From Leptidea sinapis (lineage: Eukaryota; Arthropoda; Insecta; Lepidoptera; Pieridae), in the NCBI RefSeq assembly GCF_905404315.1, contig NC_066279.1, positions 384,501-448,500 of the forward strand: a stretch of DNA of 64,000 bases, written 5' to 3'. Both the position numbers and the translations under genes were made by a program. The notes under the pieces were generated by a model. It was not told where the DNA came from, searched no databases, and worked only from the letters and a program-made list of their open reading frames with translations. Numbering within the stretch: position 1 is the first letter of the stretch; every line of letters starts with the position of its first letter. Positions 44,317-55,593 of this stretch are shown piece after piece.

Positions 44317-44510
44317 CTATTCAAATCAAATCAAAATCAGTTTATTCACGTAGGTCACGGAAATGACACTTATGAATGTCAAAATAATAAAATAGTTTTT
44401 CTTATTGAATCTACCGCTACTTCGTAAAGGGTTGAGCTAATCAGAAGAAGTAGCAAGAAACTCATTGCCACTCTTTTATATCAAGATTTACATTTATGTA
44501 CATCGATTTA
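44317..44510 (-). mobile_element. LINE-D 3' fragment
   Basis: Begins with ATCAAATCAAA, the inverse of the GATTTGA tail. It includes GTCACGGAAATGACACTTAT, TACTTCGTAAAGGGTTGAGC and CAAGAAACTCATTGCCACTC. Confidence 0.7.
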
Positions 44511-44689
44511 CTAATCATTATTATTAAAGGAAGTTGGGTGGGGAATTTTAGGAGGTATAAGAATGAAAGAAGAAGAATGCTTAAATGGCAACTCTAGAAC
44601 AAAATTTTCAGCGTTGACTGACTGACATTAAGTTTTTGATACTAGGTAGCATTAAAAATATGCTGCTTTTCATGGTTTTTGCACGGAAT

Positions 44690-44770
44690 ATAAATTCGTT
44701 AACGTGGGTGTTCCTCAAGGCTGCCTAATTGGTCCCACACTGTTTTTTATTTACAATATTTTTTACAGAT
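44690..44770 (+). mobile_element. Reverse-transcriptase motif B scrap
   Basis: Encodes VNVGVPQGCLIGPTLFFIY, the G-V-P-Q-G motif of non-LTR reverse transcriptases, followed by stops. The family is not clear. Confidence 0.6.
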
Positions 44771-44774
44771 GATA

Positions 44775-45500
44775 ATAATGCGTGTTAAATATATTTATGA
44801 TTACATAGTTTCTTTTTTCTTGAAGTTTCTTTCAATCAAAAAGAATTATATTTCTCTCATTATTTCACATTAATAATAATTTAATATTGTTGTAATCCTC
44901 TTTAATTTAAAATATTTGCATCAAACGGTTAAAGAATGAATGTTGAAACTTTGTATAAAACTGTAACTCGATTCTCGCTTCGCAAAGTTAACTTAAAGGT
45001 ACGAATAAAAACCGGTTGATAGTTACATAAATAGTTATCTATCAGTTATTAGGTAACCAAAATGTCGGTCATGGTTCTGCGAGCACTGACGGTGTTGTGA
45101 CAAGGCTTTGTAACTTAGTGAAGCCTGTAGGCTACGATAATTATATCTAACAAGTTATAACATAAAGAAAGCTGATCAAATGATTTTTTCAAGGTTTAGT
45201 CATAATCCTAGCTGTACACTGTAATTTTAAAATTACCAAAAAAATACTGGTTTTTCTGTTATTACGGAATACATTTATAACGGGGGAAAATATACAAGAC
45301 GTATGAAATTAGCAAATAATTCACAAAAATCATTCAATTCTCAATTTTATTCAAAAATTACTTCCTCGACCCGCGCTAGTTAATCCTACCGGTAGATTCC
45401 TACTTTGATGATAAAATGTAATATGTTCAGAAGTTTTGAAAAGTTATTGTGTTATTTGCCAGTACAAAAAAACGAATGCATATTTATAATTAGAGGGTAA
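44775..45500. other. AT-rich DNA, nothing recognised
   Basis: No repeat landmark or coding sequence seen. Confidence 0.4.
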
Positions 45501-45504
45501 AAAT

Positions 45505-45735
45505 ACCTGGAGAGACTGATGGTAACAGGGAAGGTGGAGGGAAGAAGACCAAGAGGAAGGAGCCCCATGCGATGGACCGATCAGATTCGCACTGCCCTTG
45601 AAACCACTGTCCACGACGCTTTACACTCTGCTTCCGACAGGGGCAGATGGCGGCAAATAATACGCAACAAAGTACTCTGACGAGATGATCACGACCCTCA
45701 GCACTGAGGAAACCGACGCGAGGAGTGATTTATAA
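45505..45735 (+). mobile_element. LINE C-terminal fragment
   Basis: Encodes YLERLMVTGKVEGRRPRGRS, PMRWTDQI and a WRQIIRN end, a C-terminal tail found in many insect non-LTR elements. It is followed by a stop and CGACGCGAGGAGTGATTT. Confidence 0.7.
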
Positions 45736-46127
45736 TTTCTTAGTTTGTTACGTACCTACTTCGCCCGCTCATTGTTTTGTAATTCAAACTAGTGGTGTAT
45801 ATATAATATATTGCATTGTATTATAGTTCTAAATATTTTTAAAATAATACATTTGAATATTTTAAATATCATTATTGACATTTTAAAAAAATACTTATAC
45901 GGGAGTCCTAGTTCATCGTTTATGTAATGAGATTATTCATCGCAACTTTAACTGTATCGGATTGATTCAAATGCGGTTCTTTGTTTGAAATCTTATGGGA
46001 TGTGCGAATGGTAAAGAATCACTTCAATAATTGTTTCCACATTTGCCATAAGAAAAAAGCCTTTTTCAAACAATGCTATTATGCATACAACTTGCAAACC
46101 TCTCGACTACCTATACCCCCCTATTGA

Positions 46128-46413
46128 ATGTTTTTTTTTTAATGAAAATGACGTACGAAACGAGCAGGACGTTCAGCTGATGGTAATTGATACGCCCTGT
46201 CCATTACAATGCAGTGCCACTCAGGATTATTGAAAAACCCAAGAATTCTGAGCGGCACTATAACTGCGCTCGTCATCTTGACACATAAGTTGTCAAGTCT
46301 CATTTGTCCCAGTAATTTCACTAGCTACGGTGCCCTTCAGACCGAAACACAGTAATGCTTACACATTACTGCTTCATGGCTGAAATAGGCGCCGTTGTGG
46401 TATCCGTCCATCC
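46128..46413 (-). mobile_element. SINE-1 copy, 5' end lost
   Basis: The tail ATTTTCATTAAAAAAAAA (minus strand) lies at 46128-46150. The body is complete up to the GGCGCCGTTGTGGTATCC block, where similarity stops. Confidence 0.8.
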
Positions 46414-46434
46414 ATCCATTGCTTTTAACTTCCC

Positions 46435-46618
46435 ACTATAGCCCGACAAATTCGTGCGCGACCGTTCCACGGGGTGACAGACGCTGGTGGGGACGGCAGT
46501 TTCATGCGTTGCCCTTCCCCGCAACACCACCCGCTACCCGCTGACATCTTAGTACCCCGTCCCCGGCACCGTCTGTCACCCCGTGGAACGGTCGCGCACG
46601 AAGTTGTCGGACTATAGT
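46435..46618. mobile_element. GC-rich foldback element (184 bp)
   Basis: Arms of about 62 bp (46435-46496 and 46557-46618) are inverted copies with few mismatches; both contain GTGCGCGACCGTTCCACGGG or its complement. The loop of about 60 bp is GC-rich. A truncated copy is at 35574-35690. Probably a palindromic MITE. Confidence 0.85.
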
Positions 46619-46719
46619 TTACAAGCCCATCTCAAGTCTGCATAACAAGGGTAAATAACCAAAGACTTGACTTGAATTTCAGAACATAATTTTATTATTA
46701 AGTGACTTTTTTTTACAAA

Positions 46720-46838
46720 ATAGTATTTCTTAGAAGAAGGACAACCGGCAAGAAACTGACATAAAGATAAGTGGTAAGGCAACCGACTATGTACATCCGC
46801 AACACCAGGGGTCAAGGTGTATTGCCAGCCTTTAAAAG
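46720..46838 (-). mobile_element. LINE-E-like 3' region
   Basis: The minus strand reads AAAGGCTGGCAATACACCTT, then GACCCCTGGTGTTGCGGATG and GTTGCCTTACCACTTATC, followed by CAGTTTCTTGCCGGTTGTCC. It is the counterpart of 9785-9895. Confidence 0.5.
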
Positions 46839-47144
46839 TATCAATTATAATAAAATAAGAACTGCAATGAAGTAATCTTAATATAATTTATAAATTTTAA
46901 ATTAAAATATTTCACTAAAATTCCTCGGTGCATGTCGAATTCGTTGTAACTTCACGGAGTTCAATTAAGAGGAATGTGACGGTTTTATATTGTAATAATA
47001 ACTTATTCTATAAATATTCATAAAAAATTAAGGCTGCGTTTTGAAATCGCCTGAAAAGTTTTGCAACGGAATGGTCATATTATAATATCAAGGTGAAGGT
47101 TTGTAATGTTTTCACCCTTTAATATTGTTTTATTCCTTTAAATT

Positions 47145-47505
47145 TAACTTCAAATATTTTTGTTCAAAATAGGATTTAAAGTTATGGGAAGTCTAAAACT
47201 ATTTACCACCCATTCGAAAATGTATGCCTCAGACCTGAGAAGAACGGGACCAAGAAACTACGCGATTTTCTTTTTTTTTATTATAATTTTGTCACAATAC
47301 AATAACATTTAAAATTAAATTAAACCGCTGTTAGACTAATTAAATTCATTATTAAATAGTCTAACAGCGGTCGCTCCATTTCAATCTGTGGTATCATTAA
47401 GGAAGTCACTTATGTTTAAGTTTTTTAACAATTCTTGTGGATTTCGTAACAGAAATTTGGTTTTTTACATTTTCTGGGAATAACATATCTATCGCCCAAC
47501 AAAAT
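47145..47505 (-). mobile_element. LINE-B 3' fragment
   Basis: From ACTTCAAATATTTTTGTTCA through ACCACCCATTCGAAAATGTA and GCCTCAGACCTGAGAAGAAC to ACATTTTCTGGGA. A short duplication of the GTCTAACAGCGGTCGCTCC block has arisen (47330-47375). Confidence 0.75.
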
Positions 47506-47529
47506 ATGAAACATGACAAATGCTTAAGT

Positions 47530-48490
47530 TTGAATGTATTATAATATTATATAATGAGAGTCAAGAAGGTTGTACGAATTTATGGTTAATAAATGAAGAA
47601 AAATTATTTTCTAGATCATTTTAGCGATTTTAGAACAATAGACTTCAACGCGCTCATAATATATCAACATCGCTACCGTAAAAAATCAATAAGTCTTACT
47701 AGTACAAATTTAATATTCTAATAATTTCTTATTTTGGAACGAAGTGTATATTGTACGTTTTGCCATCAGTTTTAATATCTGTCTAGCGTTCTAAGCCAGA
47801 ATAATGTGGTGACGTAATAGGCGGAGGTAATCAACGTCCATGAAGAAATCGGCTGTAACTCATTTAAATTTCCGGCACACGCGTTTTAAATAAAGTTGGG
47901 AAAGTGATTGGGTGTGGTAAGGTCGAATTCAAGTTATTATAGAACAGTAATTAACTGTATGTGCAGTTTTCGCCCGGGCCCATACCACCGTGTATATATA
48001 ATTATTATATTTCTTAAATAATAATACATAATTATATTTCTCACAGTCAACTCCTTGACCCTCAGAAACCCTCCTGCCGCGACCTCGACGTACCGGTTCG
48101 CTCACTTGCGTCCCGATTCTCGTATTTTGACTCGACAGGTACGCGAAGTTACACGTGTTTAATTGTTCTCATACCTGAACACGATTTTGATACTGAGTGA
48201 TACTTTTTTTATAAAATAGTACTTTTTTATATAAAATATTATGGGTAGTGTAATTGGCTGTATTTCAACATCTCTTATAACATATTAAGTTTTTGTAACG
48301 AACTTTTCATATTTTTGCTACTAAATGTCGAGCCAGCGATAGGAGTATCAAGCGGCAGAATAAATGAATTGACTCACTATTAGATTTCTGGAAGAAGATT
48401 GAAAAGTCTGTTAGATTCTATAATAAACTCCCAATTGAGTGACAAAACATTCAAGACATATGTAAAAACTGTTTTAATGGCAAGGGGTTA
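47530..48490. other. No recognised feature
   Basis: Mostly AT-rich, with a GC-richer part at 48050-48140. ORFs are short and carry no domain features. Confidence 0.4.
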
Positions 48491-48496
48491 TTATAA

Positions 48497-48905
48497 ATTT
48501 TTTTTTTATGAAATAAGGGACGAAACGAGCAAAACTATATTCTGTACTCTAAAAATGCCAAATTCATTCTTAATTGGATCTAAAAATGCCAGAATCTCAC
48601 ATTCGGCTAATAAATGGCTCGGGCCTGCGAGGAAATTCGCTGTTAGCTGAGGCCGGGTCCACATATTATTATTTTTGAAAATAAGGGACGAGACGAGCAG
48701 GACGTTCAGCTGATGGTAGTTGATACACCCTGCCCATTACCATGCAGTGCCGCTCAGGATTCTTGAAAAACCCAATAATTCTGAGCGTCACTACAATTGC
48801 GCTCGTCACCTTGAGATATAAGATGTTAAGTCTCATTTGCCCAGTAATTTCACTAGCTACAGCGCCTAATCTAGCCGGCATCCTGTGCAACGGAATCTCC
48901 CTCTG
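48497..48905 (-). mobile_element. Composite: SINE-1, X segment, second SINE-1 tail
   Basis: Read on the minus strand: SINE-1 (48905 to 48664, with about 85 bp deleted between two GGCGCC-like blocks), its A-rich tail, the X segment (48660 to 48523), then GCTCGTTTCGTCCCTTATTT and an A-rich tail (48530 to 48497). The final tail is again that of SINE-1, so the whole could have moved as one unit. Confidence 0.75.
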
Positions 48906-49204
48906 ATTTAAGAGTATATTGAGGATGGAGAAATTTTGCGTGTGCTTTCTTGCATATCGCGAGTCTCTGCGACCCCGTAGTATGCACTACTTACGTATAT
49001 ATTTTCAATTAGGTACTTACGTAATTTACTTTTTCACGTTTTTGCGCACTTATTTTTGTAAACATTTTATTACTTTTTATAAATGATTTTATTAGCTTAC
49101 GTAAATAAATAAAATCATTTTCGTTTGCATTTATTACAGTGAAACCTGAGTTGTTTGAATCAAAACCGCAGTACACTTGAATTGTTGTGTTCAACTTACT
49201 ACTA

Positions 49205-49450
49205 TTACATGAGACATAACATCTTCAAGTTACAGTGACGGTTACAGTGTGAAGTAATTAGGAACTTCCGGAGCCACAACCTGAGGGTTGAACAAGATTT
49301 ACGAACGATGCGTCACTCGAACGGTTGGCCCATTGGAAAAGCACTCGGAGGGAATACCGAGAGGTCGCCGGTTCGAGTCCCGCATCGTTCATAAATTTTT
49401 GTTAAAAATTTGATTTGTATAATTTATTCTAGAAGTTAGGAATATTACTT
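49205..49450 (+). mobile_element. SINE-2 copy with a tRNA-like module
   Basis: Upstream block AACCTGAGGGTTGAACAAGA, then a tRNA-like part (about 49318-49391). The acceptor is GAACGGT with ATCGTTC, the anticodon stem CTCGG/CCGAG with an eight-base loop, and the B box GGTTCGAGTCC. The A box is damaged. It is then followed by ATAAATTTTTG and AATTTGATTTGT. Confidence 0.7.
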
Positions 49451-49644
49451 TAAATATAACTAATTGTTTCAATTTCTGATACCTAGCGCCAATGATAATA
49501 TACGAGTCTCTATGTAACAATGAGAGCAAATGCGCAGCCCTGATGCGTGGAAGCCCTGGTATGAGGGCAGGCAGCTAGTCTACATTTATATTAACAACAT
49601 CATTTGGATTGGGGTGTTCCGAAAATTACTTTTAGATACACACG

Positions 49645-49772
49645 TACACCTTCCTTAAGGCCGGCAACGCTCCTTGATTCCTCTGGTGTTGCAAGAGATT
49701 GTGGGCGGCGGTAATCACCTAACACCAGGTGACCCGAACGCTCGCTTGTCCTCCTTTTTCCATAAAAAAAAA
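49645..49772 (+). mobile_element. LINE-A 3' end fragment
   Basis: ACACCTTCCTTAAGGCCGGC to CTTGTCCTCCTTTTTCCATA plus A-rich tail, about 125 bp. A nearly exact match to the ends of 50996 and 53980. Confidence 0.85.
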
Positions 49773-49915
49773 GATGTATTGAATAACATCAAATTTAAAT
49801 CTACATATAATGAAACAAACATAATTGTAAGTACGTAGATACTTATTGATTATTTATTTACTACTACTTACCATTCTTTGAGTCAATGTTACTGAGTTTG
49901 AATAAATTTTATTAT

Positions 49916-51210
49916 CAAATTCAAATATTTTTATTCAAAATAGGATATAAAATCACTTATTGAAAGTCGAAAACTACCCATTCCAAAAGGTATGCCTATT
50001 TTTCTGCATATCAATGATATGTTGGACACCTCCAACATTCATTGCTATGCAGACGACAGCACTGGTGATGCCGTATACATGGGCCATGCAGGTCTCTCTC
50101 GGGAAAACGTCGACCAGTGCCGGGAGAAACTTGTGTCTTCTATCGAGTCCTCTCTTGAGAAAGTCGCGGAATGGGGTAAATTGAACCTTGTAAAATTTAA
50201 CCCCCGGAAGACTCAAGTTTGCGCGTTTACCACTAAAAAAAACCCATTTGTCGTATCACCGCTCTTCGACAACACTTCCCTTAAAGCCTCGCCTATTATC
50301 GGAATACTGGGTCTCGACATCTCGAGCGATTACCAATTTCGTGGTCATCTGGAGGGCAAAGCCAAATTGGCTTCAAAGAAACTGGGCGTCATTAATAGAG
50401 CACGGCAATACTTCAAGCCTGCCCACATACTAGCGCTTTACAAAGCGCAGGTCCGGCCACACATGGAGTATTGCTGTCATCTCTGGTCTGGCGCACCCCA
50501 GTATCAGCTCGATCCATTTGACCGCGTGCAACGCAGAGCAGCTCGAATTGTCGGGGACTCAGTGCTCTGTGAACGGCTGGATAACTTGGCGTTGCATAGA
50601 GACGTCGCTTCATTGTGTGTCTTCTACCGCATTTATCACGGGGAGTGTTCCGAAGAGCTGTTTAACCTGATTCCTGCCGCCGAATTCCACCTTCGCACGA
50701 CACGCCACAAGTTAGGTTATCATCCTCACCATCTGGATGTGTGGCCTCCACAGTGCGGTATTCAAGGAGCTTTCTTCCACGTACTACAAAGCTGTGGAAT
50801 GAACTTCCTTGTGCGGTGTTTCCGGGACAATACGACATGGGTACCTTCAAAAAAAGCGCTTACACCTTCCTTAAAAGCCGGCAACGCTCTTGTGATTCCT
50901 CTGGTGTTGCAACAGAATGTGGGCGGTGGTGATCACTTAACAGCAGATCAGTTAACCCGTACGCTCGTTTGTCCTCCTATTCCATAAAAAAAAATCCAAT
51001 CAGTGGTATCATGAACAATTCTTTTGAATTTTGAATGCATTTATTTTGAACATTATCTGGGATCTTGTTGTTACAGCATATGCAACGCCGCACAAAAGAC
51101 TTACTAACTCGACTTAGCCGAGTAGTAGGCATTATAAGATTATGTCTGTTCCTAATGTTAACGTAATGGTTATAACAGTTTCTAACAAATTCACTAACAT
51201 AACATTATCA
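49916..51210 (-). mobile_element. LINE-B 3' fragment interrupted by LINE-A
   Basis: The left part, 49916-49990 (CAAATTCAAATATTTTTATT, AAAACTACCCATTCCAAAA), and right part, 50997-51210 (TCAGTGGTATCATGAACAAT, GGGATCTTGTTGTTACAGCA, CACAAAAGACTTACTAACTC), are both minus-strand LINE-B. Roughly 200 bp present between these points in other copies are missing, so the LINE-A insertion came with a target deletion, or the deletion came earlier. Confidence 0.8.
49991..50996 (+). mobile_element. LINE-A, 5'-truncated, nested in LINE-B
   Basis: A long open frame (49992-50740 in the right frame) encodes HINDMLDTSNIHCYADDS (catalytic Y-A-D-D), KLNLVKFNPRKTQVCAF, IGILGLDISSDYQFRGHLEG, RPHMEYCCHLWSGAPQY and RTTRHKLGYHPHHLDVW. 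A short deletion near 50742 shifts the frame; the true frame continues at 50741-50932 with SFLPRTTKLWNELPCAVF. The 3' end TCCTCCTATTCCATAAAAAA is at 50974-50994. Motifs A and B are absent. Among the least decayed copies, so fairly recent. Confidence 0.88.
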
Positions 51211-51214
51211 TTAT

Positions 51215-52270
51215 CTATCTTTAGTCAACTTCATTGCGATCTGCCATATTTATAACTGACAATAATTAATTGTTGATATTCCCGTTTTATTCTTGTGTGT
51301 CAGGGTAATCTAAATCGAAAATCGTTTCCACTAAGAAGAAAATCCTATTCCCCTCACGTTTGATTGGAACCTTGTTATAAAAAGACTGAGTGATGTCAGA
51401 ACGATTCTTATGATTGGCTGCCTGGTCATGACGTCATTATGACTAAGATGGCGGCCGATCCCATTGTCAGCCCGCAGGGATTATAAGCTTAATTTCTCAT
51501 AGGGTTTCGTGCGTATAGACCCTGAAAAGGGTGAAATATACAAATTCTATTATTTTTCAACAGACACCTGCATATAGCGAATAGTTCTGGGAAAGTTAAA
51601 AAAATTATAACTATCAACTACAGTGGTATTCTCATGAAATAAATGCACGTAGGAAAGATCAATACTAGATTCATTGAACTTGGTGCAATTTGTATGCAAT
51701 ATGCAGTTTCGTTGTTTGAGTGCGTATAGTTTTTAGTAAGGCATTCTTTAGAGTTTAGATGATCGTTGAATAATGTTTTAGCATTTAGCCATATTATTCT
51801 ATGTTGTACAAATGTTCAATTATTAATTTTGACACCTCCTTCGAAGTTAATAGCAATTTATTCAACTGTTTTTTTTAAGAAAGTTAGTATATAAATATTT
51901 TAAGAATTGACCACCAGTAAACATTGCCTGGTGGGCTAGTTACCTATACGATATCTGTTTAACATATAATAAAATTATATCAACGTAAAACCTATATATT
52001 GAATATTTATTTATAAAAGCTGGGCAGCAGCTGGTAATAAATAAAAAAACCAGTTCACATTACAATTTCATTTTGTTAATAATTTTGTTTAATATTTGTC
52101 ATTTTTCGTTATTCTGTTTTCTATTTATCTGTAAGTGAAAATTCCATAATAACTTTGTAGTTCCTGAGTCTATTGGACTCTTTGGTGGTCAAAGCGCTGG
52201 GGCGTATTCCGAGAAATGCGGGTTGGAATCCCTCACCGTCTACCAAATTTGGTTTTTATTTAATATATAT
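51215..52270. other. No clear feature, one tRNA-like scrap
   Basis: Near 52190-52240 the + strand has GGTGGTCAAAGCGCTGGGGC and GGTTGGAATCCCTCACC, vaguely like the boxes of another tRNA-derived unit. The evidence is too weak for a call. The rest is AT-rich. Confidence 0.3.
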
Positions 52271-52272
52271 GG

Positions 52273-52527
52273 TGGTTTAACAGTGGGAGGCTCCTTTGCA
52301 CTGGATGCCGGCTAAATTATGGGCACCACAACGGCGCCTATTTATGAAGCAGTACTGTGTGAGCATTACTGTGTTTCGATCTGAAGGGCGCCGTAGCTAG
52401 TGAGATTACTGGGCAAATGAGACTTGACAACTTATGTCTCAAGGTGACAAGCGCAGTTATAGTACCGCTCAGATTTTTTGGGTTTTTCAGTAATACTGAG
52501 CGGCACTGCATTCTAAGGGGCAGGGCT
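52273..52527 (+). mobile_element. SINE-1 copy, 3' truncated
   Basis: A clear head CAGTGGGAGGCTCCTTTGCA at 52275 and body through CTGAGCGGCACTGCATTCTA. The final CAGCTGAACGTCC block and tail are missing. Confidence 0.8.
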
Positions 52528-53036
52528 TTTGTATACCTGTTAATATTAATCACATTATCAAAAAGTTAATATTACCTAACTGGGCCATCTATTCAGGTCA
52601 CAGGCTTCGTTCTAAGACATGCTCCTTCGAGGTCGAAGGGTGTTCAAATATTCACAATTCGTGCAGGGCAGCCTTTGATTTGGGTCAAGAAACTTGTTAA
52701 ATGAATTAAGTAAATCGGCCATTTCGTTTTAGTTTGTTAGAGTAATGATAAATTACATAATTGATTAAATTACATTGATAAAAATGAAATTTCACTATAT
52801 ATCACTATGTGTTATCGAGAGACGTCTGCGCCAAATCTTTGAAATATCTTTACAATCCTAGATTATTATGAAATTTATACATTACAATAAAATCATAAGC
52901 ATGTAGTGTCTGAATATCAATAATTGACGAGACGAGCAGGACGTTCAGATGATGGTAATTGATACGCCCTGCCAATAAAAATGCAGTACCGCTCAGGATT
53001 CATGAATTCTGCTTGTCACCTTGAGACATAAGTTGT

Positions 53037-53343
53037 GTTTTATTTATTTAATAAGGTTTACCGACAGATAGTACACATAAGCTTATTTAGAATACATATA
53101 CAGAACTTAAAAACTATAGTGAACATCCAATTATGGGTAAACACAGCAAATTAGTTATCTAGTTGTAAACAGAGGTAGAGAAGAACATGTTATGGATATT
53201 ATCCATATATTATGATATTCATATTATATAATATATCCGTGTTATTTATAAACGCGAAATAAAGTTATTCCAAATTGAAAAATTTGAAGTAATATTAAAC
53301 CTAGAGTAACTTTACACTGTGTTTATTAATGAAACATAATATT
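53037..53343. mobile_element. AT-rich insertion in SINE-1, with a MITE-like end
   Basis: GAGACATAAG before and GAAACATAAT after the insert look like a decayed target duplication of about ten bases. The right part (53242-53331) is an inverted-repeat unit related to 10682-10817. Confidence 0.55.
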
Positions 53344-53452
53344 ATGTTAAGTCTTATTTGCCCAATAATTTCACTAGCTACGGCAACCTTCTAACCGACA
53401 CAATAATGCTTATACATTACTGCTTCACGGCAGAAAAAGGCGCTGTTGTAGT

Positions 53453-53980
53453 GATTGCTGTCATCTCTGGTCTGGCGCACCCCAGTATCAGCTCGATCCA
53501 TTTGACCGCGTGCAACGCAGAGCAGCTCGAATTGTCGGGGACCCAGTGCTCTGTGAACGGCTGGATCACTTGGCGTTGCGTAGAGACGTCGCTTCATTGT
53601 GTGTCTTCTACCGCATTTATCACGGGGAGTGTTCCGAAGAGCTGTTTAACCTGATTCCTGCCGCCGAATTCCACCTTCGCACGACACGCCACAAGTTAGG
53701 ATATCATCCTCACCATCTGGATGTGTGGTGGTCCTCCACAGTGCGGTTTTCAAGGAGCTTTCTTCCACGTACTACAAAACTGTGGAATGAGCTTCCTTGT
53801 GCGGTGTTTCAGGGACGATACGACATGGGTACCTTCAAAAAAAGCGCGTACACCTTCCTTAAAGGCCGGCAACGCTCCTGTGATTCCTCCGGTGTTGCAA
53901 GAGATTGTGGGCGGCGGTGATCACTTAACAACAGGTGACCCGTACGCTCGTTTGTCCTCCTATTCCATAAAAAAAAAGTG
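53453..53980 (+). mobile_element. LINE-A 3' fragment nested in SINE-1
   Basis: An uninterrupted frame (53510-53920) encodes VQRRAARIVGDPVLCERLDH, RTTRHKLGYHPHHLDVWWSS, SFLPRTTKLWNELPCAVF and KGRQRSCDSSGVARDCGRR with a stop. The tail is TCCTCCTATTCCATAAAAAA. Short GTGA on both sides may be a target duplication. It is nearly identical to 50470-50990. Confidence 0.88.
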
Positions 53981-54023
53981 ACTATAATCTGTCTGGCATC
54001 TTGTGAAAAGAAGCCTCCCACAA

Positions 54024-54990
54024 TACCCTTAGTCACCTCTTGCGACACATTTGGGCTTGGGACCTTCCTATTCTTTTTATGCCCCGGGGAAGCACAGGCA
54101 ATCGGTTTTTAAATATGAAATTAGCATTTACTGTTTGAGGAATATAAAGGCATTGTATATTTCGAGGTATCTACACATTGATATCATCAATGGAAGTTGT
54201 CACTTTCAATCGATAGGAAGAAGACAAATGACTTGCAGCAATCTATTATTCATCGCGTCAACCTGAATTCGCTTGAATTAATAATTGGTATGGACATGAT
54301 GGAGAAATCCAGAATAGCTGCGAGCCGTGTTATGTCATTGTTAAGGCGACACTAAATGCCGGCGACCTTGAGCGATATGAGTTCACGGCTCATATGTAAC
54401 AAAGTCAATATTTTCAAAATTCTTGGGTCGAAAATGTAACATTTAACAGGCGCAAACTGCTTAATTGCTTACAATCCTCATTATTGATTACTAATCTGAA
54501 TAAATGTACCTACATAAAAAAGAAAAATCTATAAGAACAACTTTTGTGATAGTAGTATACTAAACAAATGCATGATGCCGAGAAAAAACTTGTTTAACTG
54601 CAAAGAAAACTGGTAGTTCATAATAGCTCTGGAGTGCTAACTTTTACCAACAAGAAGCATTAGCAATTTCAAGTTCATAGCTCCAAATCCTATATTTTCA
54701 CCACAAAACTTGTGTAAAAACACCTTGTTTGCATGTTTTCTGTTTTCCCATCGCCAAATGTTTTAATGAGAATGATTCTCTTAAATATATATATATATTG
54801 TTAAATATTTAAAAGTATGTATTGCTGAATAAATATTTTATGATGTATATGTACTTATGTGGTTTATGAAGTGTCTGAATACGAAGGTTTTAACCAGTGT
54901 GTGTTGTCAGTGATGACTGTATACTGAACGCGGATTTAGGCGCTAACTATGAGCCGTATAAGGAAGCTCATTATCGCTCAGAGGAAAATG
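54024..54990. other. No recognised feature
   Basis: AT-rich DNA with short ORFs only. Confidence 0.4.
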
Positions 54991-54999
54991 CAGAGGCTC

Positions 55000-55220
55000 G
55001 GAAATTCCCATATTCAAAATTATATTATGTTCTTTATATACATATATAATGAAAATGGCCTTTGTTTGAGGCTATTTCACGCCAAACCACTGATGGTATC
55101 GACATGAAACTACCACCATTCGATGCGAAATTTATCCTAGATGGTTAATGGCTTATTTTTTTATTGTTTAATTTATTACCTTTTAAAATTCGCCCAGCCA
55201 AGCGGGCGGGTAATGGCTAG
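55000..55220 (+). mobile_element. Helitron-like fragment
   Basis: ATAATGAAAATGGCCTTTGT, then ACCACCATTCGATGCGAAAT, and an end GCGGGCGGGTAATGGCTAGT. The end resembles 3' ends of non-autonomous Helitron-like repeats. Confidence 0.4.
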
Positions 55221-55359
55221 TTAAATTATAAAAAATATTGAAAATGCCGCCTAATGACTGTATAATCAAGTTTTATTGTGAGTTTTGGATTACGAACAGA
55301 TAGATCTTACGATCCGCCATCTATAAATGTAGTGACACAAATTAAATTAGAAAAAAAAA

Positions 55360-55535
55360 TTATGGACGATGCGGGACTCGAACCCACGACCTCTCGCGTT
55401 CTCTTCCACCGTTTGAGTGACGTATCGTTGATAAACCTTGTAAGTTGTATGTCTTGTTCAACTCTCAGGTTTTGGCTTCAAATTAAATTTGTGTAATTAA
55501 TCCCAGAAGTGAGGGTTATCACTTTCAAAAATAAG
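55360..55535 (-). mobile_element. SINE-2 copy, A-box side deleted
   Basis: The minus strand has GTGGGTTCGAGTCCCGCATC (B box) and GAACGCGAGAGGTC, but the D-arm half of the tRNA-like part is missing. The flank holds TTGTTCAACTCTCAGGTTTT and ATCCCAGAAGTGAGGGTTAT. Confidence 0.65.
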
Positions 55536-55593
55536 AAATTGTATAAATATAGTTTATTGTTCAGATTATTTTAGTGTGACCATTTTTTGTTTG

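Larger units (their letters stand above)
52925..54023 (-). mobile_element. SINE-1 copy split by two insertions
   Basis: SINE-1 parts lie at 52925-53036 (GACGAGACGAGCAGGACGTT to GAGACATAAGTT), 53344-53452 (TGTTAAGTCTTATTTGCCCA to GCGCTGTTGTAGTG) and 53981-54023 (GTGACTATAATCTGTCTGGC to AAGCCTCCCACAA). The first gap holds an unidentified AT-rich insert ending in a MITE-like hairpin; the second is a LINE-A 3' fragment. Confidence 0.85.

Noticed and set aside
44690..44770. Active reverse transcriptase gene
   Set aside because: Only motif B remains, with stops on both sides.
50760..50987. End of the 331-codon ORF as a real protein end
   Set aside because: After about 50742 the frame is shifted. 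The conserved C-terminal residues are in another frame (50741-50932).
52180..52245. tRNA gene
   Set aside because: The boxes are only partly matched and no full cloverleaf can be drawn.
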